In this document: one piece after another, positions 1 through 11,319 of the stretch
How positions within the stretch are numbered: position 1 is the stretch's first letter
How the letters are laid out: each line of letters begins with the position of its first letter
Assembly: GCA_034620365.1 (NCBI GenBank)
Contig: JAQGEQ010000107.1
Span: forward strand, 1 to 64,000
Direction: 5' to 3'
DNA length: 64,000 nucleotides
Source of the DNA: Pegea sp. RAD2-039
Lineage: Eukaryota; Chordata; Thaliacea; Salpida; Salpidae
The notes under the pieces: model-generated
Told to the model about the DNA's origin: nothing
The model's database searches: none
The model's input: the letters and a program-made list of their open reading frames with translations, nothing else
Translations under genes and position numbers: made by a program

Positions 1-900
1 TTTTTTCTTTAAGTTTACTGGCGGTAATTCACTACTAGTATTATCTGTAGTACTTCAAACTTGCTTCTTGTGAAATGTTATTTGTTTAGTTTCGTCATTA
101 GTTTAATAAAGTAATTGAAAATTTTCTATTTCAGTCATTTTAATTAAACTATTTTAATCGTTTTTATTTTTTACTTTTATTTTAAAAATTTAATTACTGA
201 AATTAAATTTTCTTTATTTTTATTTTATCTATTTTTTAAATTTTTTAGTTAAATTTTAATTAAATCTTAATTTTTTTTTCTAATTTCTTTACTTTGAATT
301 TTAAATAATTGAATTTTTTATATATAAAACTGTAGAAATGTTATTATGTTTTATTTTTTGATTTAATCTTAATTTTTCTATAAATATACCTAATTAATTT
401 ATCTTAAAATTTTTTATTTTTATTTTCTATAGAAAACCTTTTATACAATTATAAATTTTCTCAAAACTTTTTTAAAACTTTTTCTTCTAAAATAAAATAA
501 ACAAGCTTCAAAGGTTCAACTTTTTCCTTTTATTTCAATTTAGATAAAAACTTATTTCCTTATTTTCCATAATTTTTTCAGTTTAATATTTAACTAAATT
601 GAAAGTTTTTAAAAATAATTTCATATTTTTTATTAAATTTTTAACTTTTATATTTATTTTTAAAAACTTTTTTCTATTAACTTTAAATTTCTTTAAAATC
701 TTTTATAAAATTTATAAAAGTTAATTTTATTAGGTACCTACAAATTTCATTATGACGTCATAATCTTTTGTGCTTAAAATTATCTTTTAAAATATTTCAT
801 TAAAATATGCAACTAAAAAAAATGTTACTCAAGTTATAAATAATAAATGTGTTTCAAAAATGAATTCTGGTTAAGGTTATATCAAAGGAAACTTTTATTA
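1..900. other. AT-rich upstream intergenic region
   Basis: No coding or RNA gene is visible. The stretch is mostly A/T runs. One TGACGTCA palindrome lies at 753-760, about 225 bp upstream of the delta-catenin start codon, and could be a bZIP/CRE-type site; that role is inference. Confidence 0.5.
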
Positions 901-914
901 ATCATTGATTTTTT

Positions 915-924
915 TATATAAAAG
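915..924 (+). promoter_or_regulatory. TATA-like box of the delta-catenin gene
   Basis: TATATAAAAG lies about 55 bp upstream of the first in-frame ATG at 980. The position suits a core promoter with a short 5' UTR. In DNA this AT-rich a chance match is possible. Confidence 0.4.
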
Positions 925-979
925 TTTTTGTTGTATTTTGTTTGTAATTTTGTTGTTTAATTGTGTAATTTTATATGAA

Positions 980-3900
980 ATGAGAAGTAATGAAGATATT
1001 AAAGACACAGATATGGTTTTGGCTTCTGTTAAGCAACAAGTAAGTTAATATTTTACAAAATAATATTTTTATCTTGTTTACAAATCATAAATTACATATA
1101 AACTTTTTAACTTGAATAGGGTTTAAACTATTTAAATTGTTTGGTATAATTAGTTGATCTTAAATCTACATTTGCTTAAATTAAATTTAAATTCATTAAT
1201 TAATTTTTAAAGTTTTTATTTAGGTGATTAAATTGCTTTTAAATGTAATTAAAACTTTTAAAATTTCAGTAATTAGAATAATCTTTTATATTAAACTTTT
1301 GAAACCTTTTGTAAAGTTTTATTGTCACCATAAAATGTAAATTTTTTTAAAACTATTTAAAATGCTTTAATATCCAATTAAAAAGTTATTTAAATCAATT
1401 AATCTTGTATTAAATACTCTAATTGTTTAATAACTTAAATGATTGTTTTGTTTTTAAATTTAAATATTTATTTATTTTAGTTTAATGTTTATTAAATAGC
1501 TTTAAATTTTATTTTTTTCCATTTTCAAAACTTAACATTTTTTTATTCTTTTTTTTCAGGAACTTTATTTTAAGAGATTAACTAAGCAATTAGAAACTGA
1601 AAAGAAACTGAAAAGAAAAAGCTTTACAGCATTTGAAAACAGGTAAATATTTAAAATCGAATATATTGTTGTTTTTTTTTACAACTATTTTTTAGAAATC
1701 TAATAGAGAATTATGAATTAAGTGACACTGAAAGTAAAAGAGATGCTTATTACCAAAATTATCAAAAAAAATCTACTTCATGTGGTAAGTGACTAAAAAT
1801 TTAATTAATCGAATTAAAAATTATTTTTTTTAATGTTTACTAAACTTTCTATTTACATTTTTTAGTTGGAATCCCGACAATTCATCAAACCCAAAACGAA
1901 AAAAATCCAAATTCGGTCAGTTACAACTAAAACCGGGGAAATCCCTTTTCAAAAATTTTCAATTTTAGCCATCACAAGCGTTTTACACCGTCAATCGTCG
2001 ACCGATGACGTCATATGAGCCGCTCGGTGGTCAGTGCGGTGATGACGTCATCATAAATCGACGCAGACGCGCGGGAAGCGAGCGAATTCGACGAAGCGCG
2101 AATAATTTGATCTATCATCACAATTATCAAGATCATATCAGCCAGTAAGATTTTTACTCTAAAATCGAAAAGAGCCATTTTGTCTCATTATTCGTGACGT
2201 CACAGAATGATGCAAATGCAGCAGAAGCTTTTAATGGAAGGGTCTTCACATCATCCAATGTATCCGATGACGTCATCACCACAACATCACTATCTGATGA
2301 CGTCATCATTCAATCAGCCACGTCATCATTTTTCCTCATTTACTGATAACGTCATCAAGAGGAAACCAAGTTCAAGTATGACGTCACCGCGTAGTGATAG
2401 TAAGTTACTACGTGTTCATTGGAGTGTAACGAAAATCAGTGAAGCGTGAATTTTGTGGTTTTTGACCTGATTTTAATTTTTCGAGTCATTTTTTGAAAAC
2501 TTTTTTTTATTTAATAATTTTATGAAATATTTATTTTTATAAATTTTTAAAGTTTTTGTCAAAGTTGTAAAAAAAGTTTTTGTTTAACAGCAAAAGCCCT
2601 AATCCAAAAATACACTTTAAAATGTTATCCACTTGAAAAAGAAATTTATTTTTTTATTTGACAAAAAATTTTCGTGTAAACTTTAAAATCCAACAAATTC
2701 TCAAAATGGAACATATCGTTGTTCCGCTTCACTGATTTCACCGCAAAGGAGTTTTTTAGGATTTTATATTTGTTATGCAAGCGGCCTATTTAACATCTGA
2801 TTCTTTTTTTTTTACTTTTTGACTATATTTGGTCAATTTTCAATGATTTCTTCGTTTTAGAAACAGTCGAATCGCCGAACACTGTAAACCATCATCATGA
2901 AGTCACTAAAACATCTCCACGTGACTTAATACGTCATCAAAGTAACAGATTGTCCTTTAAATCAGATCAATTGTAAGTTTCTTTAATTTTTTACTTTATT
3001 TAAAAAAAAGTCAAAAAAATTTTTGGAAATTTTAAAAAATTTGAATTTATTTTTTCTAGATATTTAAATGATAATTCGATCTCTGTAAAGATCTCAGAAG
3101 TCATCAAAATGCTCTTTAGTTCTTCATCCCAGGTTCCAAATTAAAAAAAAGCCATTTTAGTTTTTGATTTTTTTTATGATTTAGAATGCAGCAAATGCAG
3201 CAGCTTATATTCAACATATCACATTTGCTGATGACATCATGAAATCGATTCTTCGGAAGAAAGGAGTCATCCCGATTCTAGTTGATCTTCTTCTTAATCC
3301 TTCGATTGAAGTATGTCTTTGGTGATAAAATTGATTTGAAAGAAATTCAATTATTTCTCAGAAAGTTTCGATTTTGGGAAATTCCCTTTTTTGAAAATTA
3401 AAAAAAATTTTATTAATAAAGAAAAATCTGAAAATCGATAATTTATTTGAATATTTTATAATAAATATTATTATTATATTATTTGTAAATTTCGGAGAAG
3501 TCCAAAAACTTTTATTTTGAATATTTTTATTAAAATAAAAATTTTTTTTCAAATTTTAAGGTTCAAAAAAATACTCTTGGAGCTTTAAGAAATCTGATCT
3601 TTGGAAAAGCAAATAACGAAGGAAAGATTCTTCTTAGGAATTGTGGAGGACTTTCTGCAATATGCAAATTAGTCGAAGAATCAGTAGATGTAGAAGTCAA
3701 AGAGTTAGCAACTGGTAATATTTGATGAAATAAATAATTTAAAACTTCAAATTTGGAGAAAATTTAATAGAAAGCACCTTGATTTGTAAAAAATCCACTT
3801 TTTGGTGGTTTAAGGTGCTACGGACTGAAAGAGATATTTTGATTTATTTAAAAATAAAAGTTTTATAATTATTATTATTATTTTTCATAAATTTGAATAA

Positions 3901-6420
3901 ATATCTAATTATCCGATTTAAAACTTTTATATATATTTATAAATTTATAAATCTGAACTATTGACTTATAATATTTTTAAATTATAATATATATATATAT
4001 AATAATATTATTTATAAATTTAAATAATTACCAAATTATCAGATTTATTTAGTAAAATCCCTGAAATAATAAGTTTATAAATTTATATATATATATAATT
4101 ATAATTATAGAAAGAAATTATATATATATATATATATATAGATATATAATACTTAAATATATATTAATAATAAATATTATAAATAATTATAAATTTTTTT
4201 CCAGGAGTTTTATGGAATCTTTCATCTTGTGAACATTTGAAGCAATCAGTTACAGATTCAACATTAAAACTTCTTACTCGACACGTCATCATCAAATATG
4301 CTTACGTCATCAATCCTAAGAAGATGAAGAAGTTTCTTCCATCTCATCTTCAAGACACGATCCCAGATGGGATTGATACAAGTGATGTTGCGATCATCCC
4401 AGACTGGAAGACTTTGTTCCTAAATGCGACCGGATGTTTGAGGTTTGATTTTAGGGGTCCCGAACTTAACTCTCGTGTTAACGACGTCATCACAGAAACA
4501 TCAGCTCAGCCGGAAGTGAAGTCCGACAACAGATGAGGGAGCTTCCGGGACTCATCGAATCTCTTCTCCTTATCATCGAAAACGTCATCGGAAAATCTGA
4601 TGTCGATTCCAAGGTAACATCCAATCAATTTGCTTCATCCACTGATGACGTCATCGACAGGGTGTCGAGAACTGCGCGTCTATTCTTCGAAATCTTTCCT
4701 ATCACCTAGCAACCGAAGTCAAAGCAGCTTACCAACCGCTAATTGCACCTAGCAACCAGCGTTGCTGGCGACGCAAAACTAAAGTGATGACGTCATTAAA
4801 TCAGGCGAAAAAATGACGTCATTATTTACAGAGTAAAAATGTTTTGATTGACGGAGAAGCAGAAGGTGTCGCGCTTTTATGGCATCCGTCTGTTGCTAGG
4901 CGTTACTTGGCGTTGCTAGCGGATACCTGTAACCAAGCAACGCTAGAAGCAGCTGCTGGTGCTTTGCAAAATCTTTCTGCTGGAGAATGGGTTTGGTCAG
5001 CTGGTATTAGGTAAGTAATGACGTAATTGTTGATTGTTATGAAACATTTGTTGGTTACTAGGGCGATGGTGAGAAGGTTGAAAGGTCTTCCGATGCTAGT
5101 TCGATTTCTTCATGTGAAAAATGATCGAATTGTTCACGTCATTTGTTGCACACTTCGAAATTTATTGCTTGATGAAAGAAATAAGCAGTTGATTGGTAAG
5201 TTAGTTGCCTAGCAACCATCTTTGATTACTTGATAGTTGCTTAGCAACAATATTTGATTACTTGATTGTTGCTTAGCAACGATATTTGATTACTTGTTAG
5301 TTGCTTAGCAACAATATTTGATTACTTGATAGTTGCTTAGCAACAATATTTGATTACTTGATAGTTGCTAAGCAACTTAGTAGCCATGACTGTTATGTAA
5401 CTGGCTATAATTGTAAATTATTATTATGTATAAAAATAATTTGTTTTTTGGTTGTTAACTGGTAACTTTCGTTGCTAGGTAACTTATTGCCAAGCAACTT
5501 GAATTTTAAATCTGAGATTGACGATTGCATTTATAGTTTTAAGTTGTTTTGTTTGAAACTTGAATCTATTAATTTTACAAATTGCTTTTTTTATTTTAAC
5601 AAAATTTAAAAGTTTTTGAAAACCAAAAAGTTTCTTTTATCGATATTAAAATCTAAATTGAAAAAATTTCTCATCTGATAGTCACGTGGTTTCTAATAAA
5701 AGAATAAATTTTATTTTATTGTTTCTTGTTGCTTAGCAACCGTTGGTTTATCAGTTACCCAGCAACAAAAAATTTTCTCGTTGCCAGGGAAACACGCAAT
5801 GTCCAATTTTCTCAAACTCTTTCCGGAGTTTGAATCTTCATCACTAGGATCACATGAAGCAAATTGGAAGAACCTGGATGCTCTCTTAGTAACCATCAAG
5901 GAGCTTCTCACGAATAATCTCAAAAACTCTTCCCAATTTTTCACACTAGATGGCGTTCCTCATCTTCTAAATATCACAAAAAGTCAAACAAACACGTGAG
6001 TAACTGATGACGTCATAAAAGTCCTTATCATTTCGTGATGACGTCATAGATATCCAACGCGTATAGTAAAAATGGCGGAGGAGATTTTAGGACTTTTATG
6101 GAGCTATAAAAGCATTAGAAGCCAATTAAAACAAGATGGATTGAAAAAGAAAGATATTTTCGTTGATGTGACATCTACTGGTGGATTTGTCGAAGACGAG
6201 ATGATGACGTCACCAAATTATTCTTTAAATACGTCACCAGCTACAGTAAGTTGAAGAAAATTAATTCTTTTTTTTCATTTTTTTTTGTTTTTAGATAAAA
6301 ACGTCTCCATCCAAATCAAACTCTGATAGTTTTTCGTCACCTAATATTCGTTCGTTTCCTTCTCATCATTTTCATCTTTATATGTGTCCTGCTCATGATG
6401 GATTCGACTCCTGGGTCTGA
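980..6420 (+). CDS. CTNND: delta-catenin / p120-catenin family armadillo protein (18 exons)
   Basis: Adaptor that, in this family, binds the juxtamembrane tail of classical cadherins and controls their stability and Rho GTPases. Exons: 980-1039, 1560-1642, 1696-1784, 1866-1915, 1969-2144, 2206-2399, 2861-2972, 3060-3132, 3185-3310, 3561-3714, 4205-4442, 4496-4613, 4661-4783, 4832-5010, 5062-5195, 5788-5995, 6050-6245, 6295-6420. All phases join, giving 2439 nt and 812 aa. The N-terminal ASVKQQELYFKRLTKQLE (about residues 15-32) matches the family coiled coil. Armadillo repeats span about residues 258-760, with signatures such as NAANAAAYIQH, GVLWNLSS, GCLRNISS and ALQNLSAGEW. The basic insert between repeats is short (QRCWRRKTK). 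The protein ends in DSWV, the PDZ-binding C-terminus of delta-catenin, ARVCF and p0071 rather than p120 itself. Ten introns are only 47-61 nt. The start is the first ATG ahead of the coiled coil; an upstream exon is not excluded. Confidence 0.92.
3965..4170. repeat. AT/TA microsatellite in delta-catenin intron 10
   Basis: Runs of alternating TA (for example around 3990, 4085 and 4118-4140) fill most of the 490-nt intron 3715-4204 before exon 11. Nothing else is seen in this intron. Confidence 0.7.
5204..5376 (+). repeat. Six 32-bp tandem units of an X-box-like palindrome
   Basis: Within delta-catenin intron 15 (5196-5787) a 13-bp near-palindrome recurs at 5204, 5236, 5268, 5300, 5332 and 5364, exactly 32 bp apart. 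The first is GTTGCCTAGCAAC, which fits the RFX X-box consensus GTNRCC-N(0-3)-RGYAAC. The middle four are GTTGCTTAGCAAC and the last is GTTGCTAAGCAAC. Further related words lie at 5471 (GTTGCTAGGTAAC), 5728 (GTTGCTTAGCAAC) and 5754 (GTTACCCAGCAAC, a full consensus match). RFX binding is inferred from sequence only. Confidence 0.8.
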
Positions 6421-6586
6421 TCTTCATCTGATGACGTCATCATGTTAATCAGTTTTTTGTTGATGATGAAACAAATTTCTTAAATCAAAATTCACTTGTT
6501 TTTTGCCTTAATTTTACTTTTATTCTTCTAATTATTATCTCATGACGTCATCATTGCACTTTAATGACGTCATGGCGTTCTTAAGA

Positions 6587-6592
6587 AATAAA
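6587..6592 (+). terminator. AATAAA polyadenylation signal of delta-catenin
   Basis: AATAAA lies 167 bp after the stop codon at 6418-6420. The 3' UTR between them holds three TGACGTCA octamers. Confidence 0.55.
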
Positions 6593-6599
6593 AAGTAAT

Positions 6600-7449
6600 C
6601 AAAAGAAAGTTTTAATTTTTTTAATTTGAAACATTAATTTTTTGAATTTCACAAAAATATCTTCTAATTTAGTAGGTTTGTTAATTTATCTAAAAAAATA
6701 TAAATTAAAAATAAATATTAAATATTTAATTAGAATATCTATTAAGAAATAAAATTTAAATATTTCAAATAATTTTTTATAAAAATATTGAAAAATTTGA
6801 AAATCAATTATATTACGGAATATACAAAAATCAAAATAAATTTCTAGTTTAGTTTCTAAAAGTAAATTTACAAAATCTTAACAAGTAAACACAGTAGATA
6901 AATAGATTAAAATTGAATTTAAATAAATATATTTATATTAATTTCATGGAATTAAAACTTAGCTGAACGTAAACTGATTTAATTATAAATAATTTATTAA
7001 TAAATATTTGTAAAATTTGAAATAAATATAAAAAGTTTAATTTTCTAAAATTTATTTTTCTGCTGAAATAATTCCAACTTAAAAAAGTTTTTTGAATTTT
7101 TGAAAAGATTTTTTCGGAATATTTTGTCATCTGAAAATTTCAGCAAATATTTATTTAGAAAACTTCTTTAAAATATCAAACAAATTTTAATTATCTAAAG
7201 TATTTTAAAACTTTCAAAATGTCTAATTTATCAAATTATTCAAATAAAAAATTTAATTACAAAATTTTGGTTAACTTTTTATTAAAATTTCTTAAAATTA
7301 AGTTTTTGAACAAATCAAAGATAAATGTTTAAATTGTGATTTCAATATAATATTTATTTTGATATCAAATAATCAATAATTATTTATTTAAAATCCTAGT
7401 TTTGTAAAATAATAGCTATAATTCTTAAAACTTTTAACTAGAATCGTAG
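6600..7449. other. AT-rich intergenic spacer, no gene seen
   Basis: Only A/T-rich sequence with no coding pattern, conserved motif or RNA gene up to the tRNA at 7450. Confidence 0.6.
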
Positions 7450-7521
7450 TCCTCGTTAGTATAGTGGTGAGTATCCCCGCCTGTCACGCGGGAGACCGGG
7501 GTTCGATTCCCCGACGGGGAG
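7450..7521 (+). tRNA. tRNA-Asp (GTC)
   Basis: A 72-nt cloverleaf with no intron and no encoded CCA. The acceptor stem TCCTCGT pairs with ACGGGGA (one G-U type pair), the anticodon loop CTGTCAC contains GTC, the T arm is CGGGG-TTCGATT-CCCCG, and the discriminator is G. It is nearly identical to animal tRNA-Asp(GTC). The A box (TTAGTATAGTGG) and B box (GGTTCGATTCC) are intact. Confidence 0.97.
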
Positions 7522-7929
7522 GAATTTTTTTATTAATAAGTTATTGAATAATATTTTATGTATAAAGTAATAAGAATTTAATAGAATCTAATTTATTAAA
7601 TCTTTTAAATTAAAAAGAATTTCTAAAAATTCTTTAGTTGTTTAAAATCATGTCATTTTCATGTTGTAAAAAGATTAAAAGCTAAAAATAGAATATTTTC
7701 TTCTATGAATTTCAAACATTTAGTTTTTCATGTTTAACAATTTTATTCAAATATTTCCAACACGAAGTAATTCCAACAAAACTAAAAGTTGCTTCTTTCT
7801 AAGTTTTAACAATCTTCAGAACAACCTTTTCAAACAAAGCAAGTCATTATTATTATCAAATTCAGAAATAAAAATAAAAAATAATTGTTGTGATTTGTAA
7901 AAACAGAAATTGTTGCTTGAAAAAAATTC

Positions 7930-7951
7930 TGGAGGTGCCGGGCATCGATCC

Positions 7952-7986
<35 letters not shown>

Positions 7987-8002
7987 TCTGAGCTACACCC
8001 CC
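7930..8002 (-). tRNA. tRNA-Ala (AGC)
   Basis: On the minus strand the acceptor GGGGGTG pairs with CACCTCC, with discriminator A. The anticodon loop CTTAGCA contains AGC and the variable loop is normal. The T arm is CCGGG-ATCGATG-CCCGG; this ATCGATG T-loop is also known from arthropod tRNA-Ala. No intron. The two tRNA genes here are 408 bp apart on opposite strands. Confidence 0.95.
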
Positions 8003-9374
8003 TCTCAAAATTCTATATTAAAAATAGTATAAATTTTTATAAAATTGTTTAGAATTTAGAAAAACTTTTTTAATATTTATAGTTGAGTTTATGGATGTGA
8101 AATTTTTTATAAAATTATTTTGGAAACATTAATTTTCAGTTTTTCAAATAGTTTTTTACATTTTATTTATTTATTGAATAATTCCAAGTCTAACTTAACG
8201 CGATTGCTTAAAAAAATTTACTTTTATTTAATATTTGGTAACCTAGATTTTTTAAGAATAAAATTTCTTACATTTTTACAGCAAAATTTTTAATGAGATA
8301 TTTAATCTGATAACTTAGAAAATGACTTCGGTGGTTTTATTTAAATTTAAGTTTTTCATACAATTCAAATGAATCTTTGTTATATTACTTTTAACAATAA
8401 CTAAAATATTCAATTCTAAAAAAGTATTTATTTCAATATTTAATAATTTGAACTTTTTAAACGCATTTGGAAATATTTGATGATATCGAATTACCTTTAA
8501 CATTTTTTAAAAGATATCATTTGAAGTTCAAAAAGTTTAATTTAAGTCATTAAAATTTATTTCTATTTATTTAAAATGTTTTAAAAATTTATGATTTAAA
8601 AATGATTAAATTTATAATTTAATAAATCTTAATAATTACAAATTAAACAATTAATTATAATTAATAAAAAATAGTTTCAACATTTTATAAAGTATAAATG
8701 TAATATTAAAATACTAAATATATAAAATATTAAAGAAGTTGTTATTAAAAGAACTTTCTTTTTTGAGTTCAAACAGAACTTGAGTAATTAGTTGCAGATA
8801 AAATTTGAGATAAATTAAAATGATTGAAACCAGATACACTATGCAGCTATTCAAATGCAAAACGTATCAACAGTTTTTAATATTATTTAATAATGATAAT
8901 TATTGGATTTAAATAAAACTAAAGTTTGTTTAATTCTAATTTTTGGATTATTTAAAATATTATTTGTTAAAAAATGATAATAAAAATGTATAATTTTAAA
9001 GTTAATTTTATAAATAATTTGATAAAAGCTTGATATTTATTTTTAGGATTTTAATTTGTAGTTTATCAAGGTAAAATTATAAATTAATAATAAATATCTG
9101 TAAATTTTTAGGTGATTTTGAAAGGTCAAAATATGAAAAGGACAAAAAAGTTTGATTTAAGAAATATAAATTAGAAATTTTATAGATATTAATATCATCA
9201 TTTCAGTATTCTTGAAAAATAAATCCTTTATTTATATATACAATCCTACAAATTTCTACTAGAACACTTTAAAAGTAGAAATAATTTCCTTAAAATAGAA
9301 AACTTTACAAATTAATTAAACTCTAAATTTTCGAAATTTGTGAAATTAACTCTTTAGCGCCGTTTAGCGGAAAT
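8003..9374. other. AT-rich intergenic spacer, no gene seen
   Basis: No coding signature. Probably contains the 3' UTR and polyadenylation region of the minus-strand TMEM45-like gene, whose stop codon is at 9375-9377. No RNA gene is seen. Confidence 0.5.
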
Positions 9375-11319
9375 TTATCTTCGGATTTGAGATCTACAAA
9401 ACTCAGTTTCATCATCATCAGAATCAATCTTCACTTCTTCAAGCTCCAGACGATCATAACACGATCCTTCAGATCTCGACTATGACGTAATAATAATAAC
9501 GAATAAACCATTTAATCGATGAACTGATGACGTCATAGTAAAGAACGCGAAACTGTTTATTGAGAGCAACAGTTAATTGAATTAAATGTTTGCTTTGTTG
9601 GTAGTTTTTAGGTGAGGTTGTTGACTTCAAAACAAATCAATCTATTTTTTTTCTCTTCTTCTTCAAGTTTGGAAATAAATTTCAACATTTATTGGTTCAA
9701 AGTTTTTGAAGTTTAAATTTTGGAATTTTTTTTTCGATTTTTTTAATTGGAAAATAATTCTAAAATTTTAGATAGAAATAAATAAGATATAAAAATTATA
9801 AATATTTTAATTAAATTAATAAATCATTAAAATAAATTACCAAATATTCTGATGTCAGTTTTTTAGCAAATACATTTTTCGTTTTAAAATCAGACAATCG
9901 ATTCTTAAGTGTCAAATCTTATAAGAACCCAATCAAATAAGTCCCCAAATAAGATTCAAATCTGGGGCACATTTTGATTCCTACACAAAAAATCTTACTT
10001 TGAGCCAAAAATATTGGATTGTAAAAATAGATGCAGCAACAAAACAATTAAAGAGGATGTGCCAACCAAAGAAGATAGGGAGAACCATTTCATTCATCGG
10101 ATCATTAGGATCATGCCAGATTGTTCCATGGAGTGGGAAGAGAATAAAAGCGAGATGAAATAGCCAACTTCCCATCTGTGACGTCATTCAAGATGTTTTA
10201 GTGTGACGTCATTGATAAATGAGAATTTTAAAATTATTATTATTATTATTAAATGAAAAACTGATGAATAAAAATTTAGATAATTTTATAATTATAATAT
10301 TATATCAGAAAAGTAATTAATAAACAACAAATATATTTTAGTTGACAGACATGGCCAGTCCTCATTTAGTGACCACAACTTTTGTGTCCCATTATATCAA
10401 CAAATTGAAATTATGTGAATTTTTACAATTTTTGAAATTTTAAACACTTTTCTATTCAAACATTCAAATAAAGTGGTTTTAAACCACAAAATTTCCCACA
10501 CTTGCTTATATATACATCAAATATACTTGAAGTGATCACAAAGACATAAAGATAAGATCAGAAGATCAATCTTTAAATAACTAACCACCATCACAGCTAA
10601 TGTATGAATTGATTTCAGCTTAACGTCATTTGGTTTCCAGATTTCGACTGTCAACGTGATGCACATCACCATGGCAGCAAACAACAACAACTCATGACTT
10701 TCTTTCTCCAATTCACTCTAGAAAATGACGTCATCATCACCAAATCAATGACGTCATCACTACCTTTCCGTGACGGTGATAGAACAACAACAATGACGTC
10801 ATATAAAACGCCATAGCAACTGCAGCTTTTTCCATAGTAACCACGCGATGACGTAACAACTGTTGACTGATGACGTCAACGAGTCCACTAATTGCAAATG
10901 AGATATACATCGTAAAATGTTGCCATTCGCTTAAATGAGCCTGAAACGCGATTTATGACGTCATCAAGTGATAGAAGATGACGTCACTCACCCAGCCACC
11001 TCCTGGGTAAGTCATATAAAGCTTATTGGTTCCCGGAGGGTAGAAGAGCTCCGCAGATGCAGCTCCAACTCCGTATATGATCTTCATGATCCCATCTGCT
11101 GATGATAGAAGCGCCAGAAGGCTGTAAGAAGCGTTAGTGACGTCATGAACGCGATTTGAAAACTAGTTACTTGTGTTTGGTGCAGGTTAAGGAACAGCGA
11201 GGTCTTTTGGTTGGTGTCTTGTTTTTCAGGAGGACTTCGCGAGAGATTTGGACGCAAAAAAGGATCCCAAAGGAGTAAAAAGCGATCCCAGGAGAGATAT
11301 GACCTTCCCAAGTCCCCAT
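9375..11319 (-). CDS. TMEM45: TMEM45-like multi-pass membrane protein, copy 1 (complete)
   Basis: Member of the TMEM45 / DUF716 family, predicted polytopic membrane proteins of poorly known biochemical role. Exons in transcription order on minus: 11319-11171, 11121-10992, 10940-10764, 10717-10586, 10175-9999, 9479-9375. They sum to 870 nt (289 aa) with matching phases, close to the 275 aa of human TMEM45B. Diagnostic stretches: MGTWEGHISPGIAF at the N-terminus, EWQHFTMYISFAISG, SHELLLFAAMVMCITLTVE, and MGSWLFHLAFILFP followed by HDPNDPMNE. The last exon gives an acidic tail (IDSDDDETEF) of 34 residues. The ATG at 11319 sits one base after an acceptor AG, so a 5' noncoding exon probably lies upstream. 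Introns 1-3 are 46-51 nt and carry TGACGTCA. This is the only copy of the triplication with the last exon. Confidence 0.9.

Noticed and set aside
5204..5376. Possible CRISPR array (regular 32-bp period)
   Set aside because: The whole unit is repeated without variable spacers, and it lies in an intron of a eukaryotic gene.
6933..8503. Minus-strand frames at 6933-7130 and 8315-8503
   Set aside because: Low-complexity AT-rich sequence rich in Ile, Asn, Lys and Phe, with no domain, splice or conservation support.
11084..11311. 75-aa minus-strand frame
   Set aside because: Wrong frame over TMEM45 exons 1-2. The correct frames (11319-11171 and 11121-10992) match the family.
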